From: Bacteroidaceae bacterium HV4-6-C5C | Lineage (GTDB): Bacteria; Bacteroidota; Bacteroidia; Bacteroidales; Bacteroidaceae | Assembly: GCA_007896885.1 (NCBI GenBank) | Contig: VOIU01000026.1 | Coordinates: forward strand, 1-36,728 | Length of the DNA stretch: 36,728 bases | Direction of reading: 5' to 3' | Part shown: positions 26,379 to 34,512 of the stretch, one piece after another | How the letters are laid out: each line of letters opens with the position of its first letter | Position numbering within the stretch: the stretch's first letter is position 1 | The notes under the pieces: model-generated | Seen by the model: only the letters and a program-made list of their open reading frames with translations | Told to the model about the DNA's origin: nothing | Database searches by the model: none | Translations under genes and position numbers: made by a program

Positions 26379-27371
26379 TTAGTTTACTCCATCTACGATA
26401 CCACCTCCAGCATTGTAATCTTCACCATGCCCATGTCCGTGGCCGTGTCCATGATTATGATCCCAAGAATCATATTCGCGAGAGAATGTATATGCCCCAT
26501 ACTTCGTAAATGTTACAGGATAATTTAAGCCTTTATATGTAAAGGTATAAGTCTTAGTTTCATATATGGCAGTAACAGTCAAAGTATTCAAGAAACTCCT
26601 TGCTGGCAAATCGAAAGAGTAAAGATAGTCAGTATCCACTACATTATCTGCGACGTCTCCAATGACTTCTTTTGCATATGCCGTTAATGCTTCTTTTGCA
26701 TTTGCAGGAGCATTTGTAAAGGCTGTAGCTATAGAAGTTTGATACTTAGTTCCGGCAGGTAAAACAAGAGTTAATGAATAGTTTTCTTTGCTATCACCAC
26801 TATTTACAATATCCAAATTAGGATCGCTAGAAGATGATTTCACAAAGTCTTTAGTTGTAGTTGCAACATTAAAAGAGTAAGTAGCCCGATCATCATCCGG
26901 GTAAACCGTATTATCGACAAATACAACGTTTTGAGTACTAATAGAAGCTCCACCAGAGACACCGGCAACCAGATTTACTGTAAAGGTTATGGATTTGCCT
27001 TTATAAGTAAACGTCACCTGATTAGCGCCGACATTAGGAGTAGCAGTATTATCAATACGCTTACCTAAACTGTTGTTCTTTGAAGAAAGAGTATATAAAC
27101 CATTGGTGCCAGTAGTTGTAATATCTGTAACTGCTTTTGTAACAGAAGAGCTGGTGCTGGCTACAGATACCTGCACACCACTAAGAGGCATACCATTACC
27201 GTCTAATGCAACGCCGGTAATTGTATAAATAGGGTCAGACTCTACATAAGGAATTGCTACATCATCATTCTCACTGTAGCAACCCACAAGAGTCGTTCCA
27301 CAAAAAACAAATAAGGCCGCTGCTAACTTAGCACCTAAACCTAAAAATTTACCTTTTACTTTCATTTTCAT
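26379..27371 (-). CDS. Lipoprotein with His-Gly tail between the two YjbH-like genes
   Basis: The 330 residues have a lipoprotein signal ending LVGC with Cys31; the next residues YSENDD are acidic, as in Bacteroides surface lipoproteins. An Ig-like, carboxypeptidase-regulatory-type module (about 48-150: YTITGVALDGNGMPLSGVQV, LYTLSSKN) is followed by an unrecognised beta-rich region with KTYTFTYKGLNYPVTF. Near the end DHNHGHGHGHGHGE places six histidines (305-315) that could bind zinc, nickel or copper. A Bacteroides domain of unknown function (DUF3869 type) is possible but not verified. It starts 7 bp after the second YjbH-like gene and ends 57 bp before the first, so it is co-transcribed with both. 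Function unknown. Confidence 0.75.
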   Translation of the reverse strand: MKMKVKGKFLGLGAKLAAALFVFCGTTLVGCYSENDDVAIPYVESDPIYTITGVALDGNGMPLSGVQVSVASTSSSVTKAVTDITTTGTNGLYTLSSKNNSLGKRIDNTATPNVGANQVTFTYKGKSITFTVNLVAGVSGGASISTQNVVFVDNTVYPDDDRATYSFNVATTTKDFVKSSSSDPNLDIVNSGDSKENYSLTLVLPAGTKYQTSIATAFTNAPANAKEALTAYAKEVIGDVADNVVDTDYLYSFDLPARSFLNTLTVTAIYETKTYTFTYKGLNYPVTFTKYGAYTFSREYDSWDHNHGHGHGHGHGEDYNAGGGIVDGVN

Positions 27372-27378
27372 CTCATGA

Positions 27379-28593
27379 TTAATAATTTAATAATTCTGAT
27401 TTAATAAAATATGGGTTAAAACTACTTTCATATCCATAAACTGTACTTAATTCCGGGATATATGATTTCCCATAATATTGCTCATTTCCCCCGTTATATG
27501 ATATACCAAAATACTTGGCTGGAGTTATTCTAACATGCTTCCTCTTATATTTACCATAAGGAGGAAGTAATATTTGAAAATAAAATCCACCGTTTTTTCG
27601 GGCATGTTCTGCTTTCATTGCATAAAATCCGATTGCAGCGTAACGAAAAGTACGCATCATATCCACTCGAACCCCTTTTTCACCTAACAAGTATTGCTCC
27701 ATTTTTAAGCTGAAAGACGTATTGTACTTTGGCCAATAAAAACTACCACCTAAAGTCCATGTCCACCGCTTTAAAGGACTCACATGCCAAGCAAAATTTT
27801 CAAATTTTGAAACACCCGTATACCCAGTCTCCGCTTCAATTGAGAATCGATTATCGGCTAATAAATAATGTTTAGCAGATAAATCCAACCCCCATCTCCG
27901 GTTATTGAAAGTCCCTATTATACCTTTAAGGAGTATATTATAGGGTAATCGAAATGTCTGGGATAATGTAATATACCCTTCACGAATTTGGCTATATCGT
28001 TCCCCATATTCATTATAAACAGGGAATATTACCTGCCCCGTCAACTTCATGCCTTTCCAAAAAGATACTTCAATAGCCGGACTTATATTAAACAAGACTT
28101 GATATATTTGCGTTATTATCAGGTTTTGAAAACTAAAATCCGGATATACGACCACATCAACCTTAAACAAAGAACTATTTTTTCTTTCTTTCACTCGTTT
28201 CCAAGTGTCTCCTATATCATAACCAACCGTCCAATCAGCTCTAGATATATTTGATACTGAATCTCTCTTCTCTGGACAATAAAATATTGATATCTGAGGT
28301 ATGTTATTATCTAAAACAACAATCCTACAGCATTTGTTGTCCGGCAAACCTGCCTTCTGAATAATATCAACTGCTTTTCCTAATCCCACCCCATTAGCAC
28401 GAAATGCTGTATTTTGGAGAACATAAACACGTTCTTTTTGATCTTCAGTCCAACCAACATTTTCAAAGCCCATATCAGTTAAAGTAGTTATTACTTTCTC
28501 CGCACTTTGGGTATATCCTTTAAGAGGCATAAGTAAGCATAATAAAAACGCAAAGAACGATACGATTGTTTCAGCACTAGAGCATCTTCTCAT
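27379..28593 (-). CDS. YjbH-like outer-membrane protein, C-terminal-half type
   Basis: The ATG at 28591-28593 gives 404 residues; the longer frame starts at TTG. The signal peptide ends LKGYTQ. A small alpha/beta domain follows (about 30-120: AEKVITTLTDMGFENVGW, VYVLQNTAFRANGVGLGKAVDII, CRIVVLDNNIPQISI), like the globular domain in the middle of YjbH/GfcD. After it, VVVYPDFSFQNLII, FNISPAIEVSFWKGMKLTGQV and FSLKMEQYLLGEKGVRV read as a second barrel. So this resembles the middle and second barrel of a YjbH protein whose first barrel is encoded at 25575-26321. The similarity is judged by motif and is weaker than for the other half. First gene of the operon. Confidence 0.6.
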   Translation of the reverse strand: MRRCSSAETIVSFFAFLLCLLMPLKGYTQSAEKVITTLTDMGFENVGWTEDQKERVYVLQNTAFRANGVGLGKAVDIIQKAGLPDNKCCRIVVLDNNIPQISIFYCPEKRDSVSNISRADWTVGYDIGDTWKRVKERKNSSLFKVDVVVYPDFSFQNLIITQIYQVLFNISPAIEVSFWKGMKLTGQVIFPVYNEYGERYSQIREGYITLSQTFRLPYNILLKGIIGTFNNRRWGLDLSAKHYLLADNRFSIEAETGYTGVSKFENFAWHVSPLKRWTWTLGGSFYWPKYNTSFSLKMEQYLLGEKGVRVDMMRTFRYAAIGFYAMKAEHARKNGGFYFQILLPPYGKYKRKHVRITPAKYFGISYNGGNEQYYGKSYIPELSTVYGYESSFNPYFIKSELLNY

Positions 28594-28657
28594 AACCAAC
28601 TTTTTTATATCAACCTCCAAATATTCCGATATTTCTTAATAAACCCAAATAACATCA

Positions 28658-28688
28658 CAAAAATAGACACTTTTTCAATAAAGCCAAA
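28658..28688 (-). promoter_or_regulatory. Promoter of the split-YjbH operon
   Basis: Minus-strand TATTTTTG (28658-28665) and TTTG (28685-28688) are 19 bp apart, a close consensus match. The leader to the ATG at 28593 is about 55 nt and includes GGAGG near 28615. Confidence 0.65.
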
Positions 28689-28984
28689 GAATTTTACATG
28701 AAAAAACAAAATTATCACATATTTACACTACAATTCACAGAGCAAAGAGCAAAGATGCAACATTTATCGATAACAAAAAAGAAGAAATAAGCACAAATCA
28801 ATGACGATTTATTACTATACTTAACAAATACGCAAAACATAAACAATCCTTTATTAACGAGATATACAAAACAAATAGATACTTTATTAATGTCTTAAAT
28901 AATCGTTTAAGCATTTTTTTAAACAAAAAGCAAATTAAAATTTATTTATAGCAAAGATGAAAAAGCTCAAAATGCAATCATAAT
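28689..28984. other. AT-rich intergenic region
   Basis: Between the split-YjbH promoter and the SPOR-gene terminator I see only AT-rich sequence with small direct repeats (GAGCAAA twice near 28740). Short open frames there have no credible start signals. Confidence 0.45.
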
Positions 28985-29025
28985 AAAAAAACGGGGAGTG
29001 TTTAAATAAACACTCCCCGTTTTTT
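28985..29025 (-). terminator. Strong terminator after the SPOR-domain gene
   Basis: CGGGGAGTGTTT (28992-29003) pairs with AAACACTCCCCG (29008-29019); the stem is flanked by A and T runs, so it works in both directions. It lies 19 bp after the SPOR gene stop. Confidence 0.92.
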
Positions 29026-29043
29026 CGTAGGTATATTCTTAAA

Positions 29044-29544
29044 TTACTTGATGCGATATAATAGCCAAGCTCCTTGGAAATCTTTTCGATTTGTATATTT
29101 AGCTTTAAAAGCATCGCGTGCATTTGAAGCTGATGCACGATCATCGAAAGTATTCACAATAACGCGATACATCGCTGCATCAGCATTAAATGCGATAGCA
29201 GGATTATAACCCTCTCTCACTAAAAAGTCTTTCAAACTCTCAGCATTAGCTTTTACGCCAAAGCTACCGCATACAATACTATAATCTTTAAGCCCGTAAT
29301 TACCAGATACTACTTCCACTCTTTCATTACGTACTCCAGCTGCTGAGCTCTCTACAACTTTAGGAGCCGATTGAGTGCTAACGACAGGAGCAACTTCCGT
29401 AGTAACATTCGCATTTTGAGGCTGAGCTAATTCTTGTTGTTTTGCTTTTTCATACGCTTTTTTGTAAGCGCTTTCACTTGACTTACAAGAAGAAAAAGCT
29501 ATTACAATACATACTCCAATTCCTAATACAACTGATTTTTTCAT
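29044..29544 (-). CDS. SPOR-domain lipoprotein
   Basis: The 166 residues begin with a lipoprotein signal ending FSSC (Cys20). Next come a charged helical segment (YKKAYEKAKQQELAQ) and a flexible Val/Ser/Thr/Pro-rich linker (about 40-80). The SPOR domain fills the end (about 88-165: YSIVCGSFGVKANAESLKDFLVREGYNPAI, YRVIVNTFDDRASASNARDAF). SPOR domains bind denuded glycan strands at the division site. The residues after Cys20 (KSSES) lack the acidic run of surface lipoproteins, so it probably faces the periplasm. Monocistronic. Confidence 0.92.
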   Translation of the reverse strand: MKKSVVLGIGVCIVIAFSSCKSSESAYKKAYEKAKQQELAQPQNANVTTEVAPVVSTQSAPKVVESSAAGVRNERVEVVSGNYGLKDYSIVCGSFGVKANAESLKDFLVREGYNPAIAFNADAAMYRVIVNTFDDRASASNARDAFKAKYTNRKDFQGAWLLYRIK

Positions 29545-29931
29545 AATCCAAATCTTTATTATTAATAAATTAAACTATTTCATAATATTTCAGGGGTTAC
29601 CCGTCTCTTACGAATGATCCATATTGATAAGCAAAAATACGTCTTACTAATCGTCATTATACTACTTTTTACGTTAAATATAATTAACTGACACCGCTAC
29701 AAAAGGCTAAATACTTATATATATTGTGAATTAATAAAGTTTATACAGAAGCAATAGAAGCCTAAATATACATGCTCAGATAGTGCAAATATAAGTTCTT
29801 TTATTAAAATACAGATAAGGCCATTATTATGGCGACACAAATATAGAATAATAACTAGAGCATAAATTGAACACATTCTGGAATAAAGTGTTTAATTTGT
29901 AACAGCATATTAAATTTTAGAAAAAAAAATT
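29545..29931. other. Divergent intergenic region with several promoter-like elements
   Basis: The minus strand has three -7 matches, CAAAAATA (29632-29639), CAAATATA (29786-29793) and CAAATATA (29838-29845), for the SPOR gene; none has a clear -33 partner. On the plus strand TTAATTTG (29892-29899) fits the -7 consensus with one mismatch, about 33 bp before the YtxH ATG. Confidence 0.4.
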
Positions 29932-30141
29932 ATGAAAGGACTAAATTTATTCGCAGCTTTTTTAGGTGGCGCTGCCGTTGGTGCTACTTTGGGTATATTA
30001 TTCGCTCCCGAAAAAGGAGAAAACACCCGTCACAAAATAGCAGAGATATTGCGTAAAAAAGGTATCCGGCTAAGTCACAATGAAATGGAGAACCTCGTAA
30101 ATGAGATTGCAGCTGAAATTAAAGGAGAAGCAGCTGAGTAA
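29932..30141 (+). CDS. YtxH-family small membrane protein
   Basis: The 69 residues begin with a glycine- and alanine-rich membrane segment (LFAAFLGGAAVGATLGILFAP) followed by EKGENTRHKIAEILRKKG, the YtxH signature. A negatively charged amphipathic helix ends the protein. In Bacillus YtxH is a general-stress protein. It is the first of three small genes: the next starts 20 bp later. Confidence 0.85.
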   Translation: MKGLNLFAAFLGGAAVGATLGILFAPEKGENTRHKIAEILRKKGIRLSHNEMENLVNEIAAEIKGEAAE

Positions 30142-30161
30142 AGAACTAAAATAGAGCTATC

Positions 30162-30521
30162 ATGTTTACAAACAATCAAAATGCAGAAAGTTTCCAGCAA
30201 CTATTTGAAGAGGGAAAAAAGTATTTAAAGTTACAGGAAGAATATATAAAAATTGAAGTAACGGAAAAATTAGTAATACTCTTGTCCACTTTCATCTTAC
30301 TACTAATAGTGCTCATCCTAGGCATGGTAGCTCTATTTTATCTATCCTTCACCGTCGCCTACCTTTTAGCCCCTGTTATCGGAAGCTTAATGGCAAGTTT
30401 TGGTATTATTGCAATCATACATACTATACTTATTATTGCCGTTATTACTCTAAGAAAAAGAATAGTCTTTAATCCGATAGCAAAATTCATAGCAAAATTA
30501 TTTTTGGAAAACGAACAGTGA
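30162..30521 (+). CDS. Phage-holin-like (DUF1469 / Phage_holin_3_6) membrane protein
   Basis: The 119 residues have an N-terminal helix (FQQLFEEGKKYLKLQEEYIKI) and two hydrophobic hairpin segments (VILLSTFILLLIVLILGMVALF and VAYLLAPVIGSLMASFGIIAI), then a third hydrophobic stretch and a basic tail. This is the layout of the putative holin superfamily III proteins, which are found in non-phage contexts together with YtxH-like proteins. No phage genes are near, so it is probably a membrane-stress protein and not a lysis holin. Confidence 0.78.
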   Translation: MFTNNQNAESFQQLFEEGKKYLKLQEEYIKIEVTEKLVILLSTFILLLIVLILGMVALFYLSFTVAYLLAPVIGSLMASFGIIAIIHTILIIAVITLRKRIVFNPIAKFIAKLFLENEQ

Positions 30522-30527
30522 CCTATT

Positions 30528-30788
30528 ATGAATGAGATAAAGCAAAAAGCACCTGTAACGCTTGATGAAATTATTCAATTAAAGAAAATAAAAAAACAAG
30601 AGATAAAAGTTCAGAAAGAAATTTTATCAAATCAAGCAAAAGAAATATTTTCCCCCTTTAAACCTTTCACATCAAAAAGTTTTAATCTGATTCAAACATT
30701 CAGCACCGGAATGGTTTTATTTGATGGAATTATATTAGGGTTTAAAGTCATCAAAAAAATAAAAAGTATTTTTAGATTAAGCAAATAA
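30528..30788 (+). CDS. Conserved small protein in the YtxH/holin-like operon
   Basis: The 86 residues are very basic in the first half (LKKIKKQEIKVQKEI) and contain a short hydrophobic segment (FSTGMVLFDGIILGFKVI) before a basic end (KKIKSIFRLSK). No family recognised. It starts 6 bp after the holin-like gene, so the three are one operon, and a terminator follows directly. Confidence 0.7.
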   Translation: MNEIKQKAPVTLDEIIQLKKIKKQEIKVQKEILSNQAKEIFSPFKPFTSKSFNLIQTFSTGMVLFDGIILGFKVIKKIKSIFRLSK

Positions 30789-30838
30789 TATTGAGGCTAT
30801 GAAGTTATCTCAATACAACAACAAACATAGCCTCAATA
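30789..30838. terminator. Bidirectional terminator between the trio and manA
   Basis: A 13-bp stem with core TTGAGGCTATG/CATAGCCTCAA (30789-30801 with 30826-30838) separates converging genes. The long loop and short U-runs are compatible with ending both transcripts. Confidence 0.65.
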
Positions 30839-30847
30839 ATTAATAGA

Positions 30848-31819
30848 TCAAACGTAAGTCTCCAACAACTTCACGCTTCCATTTGGTATAATTTTCACGT
30901 CTTGTATTGCAGCAGGCAAAAGAATCGTTTCACCGGACATCAAAGATATTTCCTCTTCACCATCAGCTATTAACCGACAGCTTCCTTTTATACAGATAAA
31001 TATAATAAAAGAGTCCAATTCCGAATAATCGCAAGAGATTTCTTCCTCCATATCATATACAGAAGTTGTAAAATAAGGACTTGCGACTAATTCAACCGGC
31101 TCATTCTTCAGCTCATCATATTTTGTACGAAAATCATCTTCAATATCATTAAAGTTGATGGCTTCTATAGCCTGAGTGGTGTGAAGCTCCCGCAATTTAC
31201 CATCTTTATCCTTTCTATTGTAGTCATATATACGATATGTAATATCAGAAGTCTGCTGGATCTCAGCAACAAACACCCCTGCACCTATACCATGCACTCT
31301 TCCGGCAGGTACATAAAACACATCACCTTCCTGAACTTCAGAAGATTGCAAGACATCCGCAAATGTGCCATCATAAACTCTTTCTTTATATTCTTTGGAA
31401 GTTATTTGCTGAGAAAATCCAGAAATCAGTTTAGCGCCTTTATCAGCCGAAACAACATACCACATTTCATTTTTACCAAAAGAATTATGTCTTTTCTTGG
31501 CAAGTTCATCGCCAGGATGAACTTGAATAGATAAATCTAATTTCGCATCAATAAATTTAATCAGTAAAGGGAACTTGGAGCCAAAGCGGGCATAATTAGC
31601 TTCCCCAACTAAATCTCCACGATACTTTCTGACCATTTCCGACAGAGTTAGTCCTTTATCAAGACCATTAGCTACAACCGATTCGTTATTTTCAACTGCT
31701 GATATTTCCCAGCTTTCACCGACATTCGATAGAGATTCATTCAGATGTTTGAATTCGATAATTTTATCACCTCCCCAAAGCGTCTGTTTTAAAATGGGTT
31801 CAAATTTTAAAGGGTACAT
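30848..31819 (-). CDS. manA: Mannose-6-phosphate isomerase, class I
   Basis: The 323 residues have the short bacterial type I form. Zinc ligands are visible: Gln99 and His101 in QVHPGDE, Glu118 in KNEMWYV, and His176 in PAGRVHGIG. It interconverts mannose-6-phosphate and fructose-6-phosphate, linking mannose to glycolysis and to GDP-mannose synthesis. It is divergent from the galactose operon. Confidence 0.95.
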   Translation of the reverse strand: MYPLKFEPILKQTLWGGDKIIEFKHLNESLSNVGESWEISAVENNESVVANGLDKGLTLSEMVRKYRGDLVGEANYARFGSKFPLLIKFIDAKLDLSIQVHPGDELAKKRHNSFGKNEMWYVVSADKGAKLISGFSQQITSKEYKERVYDGTFADVLQSSEVQEGDVFYVPAGRVHGIGAGVFVAEIQQTSDITYRIYDYNRKDKDGKLRELHTTQAIEAINFNDIEDDFRTKYDELKNEPVELVASPYFTTSVYDMEEEISCDYSELDSFIIFICIKGSCRLIADGEEEISLMSGETILLPAAIQDVKIIPNGSVKLLETYV

Positions 31820-31877
31820 TTGTTATATACTTTAAAAGCATTAATTATTAAGTATTGCATTTTCAATTTTTCAAGGG

Positions 31878-31885
31878 CAAACATA
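31878..31885 (-). promoter_or_regulatory. -7 candidate for manA
   Basis: TATGTTTG on the minus strand fits TAnnTTTG, about 60 bp before the manA ATG. No correctly spaced TTTG was found. Confidence 0.35.
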
Positions 31886-31962
31886 CAAAAAAATATCAAA
31901 TTATCACACGAATATCAAACGCTAAACTTTCCTAAATCTAACTTTATATTTCAGTCCAATCC

Positions 31963-31994
31963 TTTGTAGGAACAAAAGAATTTCTTTTTATTTG
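31963..31994 (+). promoter_or_regulatory. Promoter of the galactose operon
   Basis: TTTG (31963-31966) and TTTATTTG (31987-31994, one mismatch to TAnnTTTG) are exactly 20 bp apart. The leader to the galM ATG would be about 17-20 nt. Confidence 0.6.
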
Positions 31995-32017
31995 CAAGAA
32001 ATTTAATAATACTTAGT

Positions 32018-33115
32018 ATGATAAACACAAATTCGAATGAAAGTAACCTATCCGGGCTTGATAAAAAAGACTTTCAAAGGAATATTAACAATAAAAAAAC
32101 TGATTTATTTATTTTAAAGAATACTAATGGGATGGAAGTAGCTGTCACAAATTATGGATGTGCTATACTTTCTATCATGATTCCTGATAAAAACGGAAAG
32201 TATTCTAATGTCATACTAGGACACGACAGCATAGATCATGTCATAAATAGTCCTGAACCATTTTTGAGCACAATCATTGGTCGTTACGGCAATCGCATAG
32301 CCAAGGGAAAGTTCACGCTCTATGGAGAAGAGCACCAATTGAGTATAAACAATGGTCCCAATTCTTTACATGGAGGACCTACCGGATTTCATACCAAAAT
32401 ATGGGACGCTATTCAAGCCGATTCAGCAACTGTTATTTTTAGCTACCTTTCAAAAGATGGAGAAGAGAACTTCCCAGGAAACTTAAAGGTCGAAATTACC
32501 TATCATCTCGAGAGTGAGTCTAATTCTTTGGTTATAGAGTATCGTGCAACGACTGATAAAGCTACCGTCGTAAATCTAACAAGCCATGGTTTTTTCAATT
32601 TGGCAGGTATATCCAATCCAACTCCAACTGTGCTTGATCATTCCATTACTATTAATGCCGACCATTATATACCGATAGACGAAGTATCAATTCCTACCGG
32701 TGAGGTCTTAAAAGTTGAAAATACGCCAATGGATTTTCGCACTCCACATACTATAGGCGAGCGTATTGAAGACAAATTTCAGCAGCTTATTAATGGAGCA
32801 GGATATGATCACTGCTATGTATTAAAAAAGCCGGAAGCAGGCGTCTTAACTTTAGCTGCAACCTATACGGAGCCGGTAAGTGGCCGTAGTATGGAAGTCT
32901 ATACTACAGAGAATGGCATTCAGCTATATACAGGTAATTGGTTGGGAGGATTTTCAGGAGCACATGGCGCAACATTTCCTGCTCGAAGCGCAGTATGTTT
33001 CGAAGCTCAATGTTTTCCCGATTCTCCCAATAAAAGTTATTTTCCTTCAGCTGTTTTATTGCCTGGAGATGAATACCAGCAAACAACAATATACAAATTT
33101 GGCATACAACAATAA
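32018..33115 (+). CDS. galM: Aldose 1-epimerase (galactose mutarotase)
   Basis: The 365 residues match GalM. Active-site residues are visible: His118 in GPNSLHGG, His190 in TSHGFFNL, Asp264 in GYDHCYVL and Glu329 in CFEAQCFPDSPN (the catalytic base). It interconverts beta- and alpha-D-galactose, supplying the alpha form for GalK. There is no signal peptide, so it is cytoplasmic. First gene of the operon: the permease starts 42 bp later. The N-terminal 20 residues extend beyond the typical start. Confidence 0.95.
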   Translation: MINTNSNESNLSGLDKKDFQRNINNKKTDLFILKNTNGMEVAVTNYGCAILSIMIPDKNGKYSNVILGHDSIDHVINSPEPFLSTIIGRYGNRIAKGKFTLYGEEHQLSINNGPNSLHGGPTGFHTKIWDAIQADSATVIFSYLSKDGEENFPGNLKVEITYHLESESNSLVIEYRATTDKATVVNLTSHGFFNLAGISNPTPTVLDHSITINADHYIPIDEVSIPTGEVLKVENTPMDFRTPHTIGERIEDKFQQLINGAGYDHCYVLKKPEAGVLTLAATYTEPVSGRSMEVYTTENGIQLYTGNWLGGFSGAHGATFPARSAVCFEAQCFPDSPNKSYFPSAVLLPGDEYQQTTIYKFGIQQ

Positions 33116-33156
33116 AAATAACTAACCTAATTTTATAACTTATAATTTATTCAATC

Positions 33157-34467
33157 ATGACACAAGAAAAACAGAACGGTAAACTCATCGCCATTATCAC
33201 GATGATTTTCCTTTTTGGTATGATTTCATTCGTTACCAACTTGGCCGCTCCTATGGGGATTGTGCTGAAAAATCAGTTCTCAGTATCTAATGCCCTGGGT
33301 ATGTTAGGTAACTTTGGTAACTTTATTGCCTATGCTGTAATGGGCATACCAAGTGGTATATTATTACAACGCGTAGGTTATAAAAAGACCGCACTTATTG
33401 CCGTTGCAGTAGGTTTTATTGGCGTAGGAGTTCAATTCCTGTCAGGACACTCTAGTCCAAATATGGCTTTTGCCGTATATTTGGCAGGTGCTTTCATTGC
33501 CGGTTTTTCCATGTGCCTACTTAATGCCGTTGTAAATCCAATGTTAAACAAACTTGGTGGAGAAGGAAACAAGGGTAACCAGTTAATTCAGATTGGTGGC
33601 TCTTTCAATTCCGTAATGGCTACTATCACTCCGATGTTTGTAGGTATCCTTATTGCCGGTTCTATTGAAAAGGCTACGATATCTCAAATATTCCCTGTAA
33701 TGTATACAGCAATGTTCGTATTCGCTATTGCATTCTTTGTATTATTGTTTGTTCCAATACCTGAACCGAATTCGAACACTTCAACCGAACCTATCGGCAA
33801 GTTAATGTCCGGAGCATTAAAATTCCGTCACTTTATACTTGGAGCTATCGCTATCTTCGTATATGTTGGTATTGAAGTAGGGGTACCGGGTACATTGAAT
33901 CTATTCTTAACAGAGACGGTAGACAAAGGTGGAGCAGGCGTTGCTTCAACAATCTCAGGCTTTGTAGTAGGTACATATTGGTTTCTCATGTTGATAGGAC
34001 GTTTGACCGGCGCTTCTTTAGGAGCTAAAATTTCCAGCAGAGCAATGCTTATATTTACAGCAACCTTGGGTCTTGTTTTGGTATTCCTAGCAATATTTTC
34101 ATCTACAGACTCACTTGTTAATCTGCCCGTACTTCAACAAAGCGCAACAGGCGGTTTATCATTCGGCCTTGCAGAAGTCCCCATTAATGCAATGTATTTA
34201 GTTTTGGTTGGACTCTGTACTTCTATCATGTGGGGTGGAATTTTCAACCTTGCAGTAGAAGGATTGGGCAAATATTTAGCTGCTGCTTCAGGATTATTCA
34301 TGGTCTTGGTTTGCGGTGGAGGTATCCTCCCTGTAATTCAAGGTTTGGTAGCAGACGTAGCCGGTTTCATGACAAGCTATTGGGTTATCATTATCGCATT
34401 GGGATATTTATTATTCTATGGCCTAGTTGGATGCAAGAATATTAATAAAGATATTCCTGTAGATTGA
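33157..34467 (+). CDS. MFS sugar permease (glucose/galactose, FucP/GluP family)
   Basis: The 436 residues have about 12 hydrophobic segments and the FGMISFVTNLAAPMGIVLKNQF start typical of the FHS (fucose-galactose-glucose:H+ symporter) branch. YAVMGIPSGILLQRVGYKKTAL is the loop 2-3 motif. Its place between galM and galK argues for galactose (or glucose) uptake by proton symport across the inner membrane. Confidence 0.88.
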   Translation: MTQEKQNGKLIAIITMIFLFGMISFVTNLAAPMGIVLKNQFSVSNALGMLGNFGNFIAYAVMGIPSGILLQRVGYKKTALIAVAVGFIGVGVQFLSGHSSPNMAFAVYLAGAFIAGFSMCLLNAVVNPMLNKLGGEGNKGNQLIQIGGSFNSVMATITPMFVGILIAGSIEKATISQIFPVMYTAMFVFAIAFFVLLFVPIPEPNSNTSTEPIGKLMSGALKFRHFILGAIAIFVYVGIEVGVPGTLNLFLTETVDKGGAGVASTISGFVVGTYWFLMLIGRLTGASLGAKISSRAMLIFTATLGLVLVFLAIFSSTDSLVNLPVLQQSATGGLSFGLAEVPINAMYLVLVGLCTSIMWGGIFNLAVEGLGKYLAAASGLFMVLVCGGGILPVIQGLVADVAGFMTSYWVIIIALGYLLFYGLVGCKNINKDIPVD

Positions 34468-34512
34468 TAAAGTCAGAATTTAAATCAATAACACATAACA
34501 TAACTAAGTATC

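Noticed and set aside
28935..29144. Open frame of 69 codons on the minus strand
   Set aside because: It overlaps the SPOR gene in another frame and passes through the strong terminator at 28985-29025.
30162..30521. Prophage lysis cassette
   Set aside because: Only a holin-like family match; no endolysin, structural, integrase or other phage gene is near.
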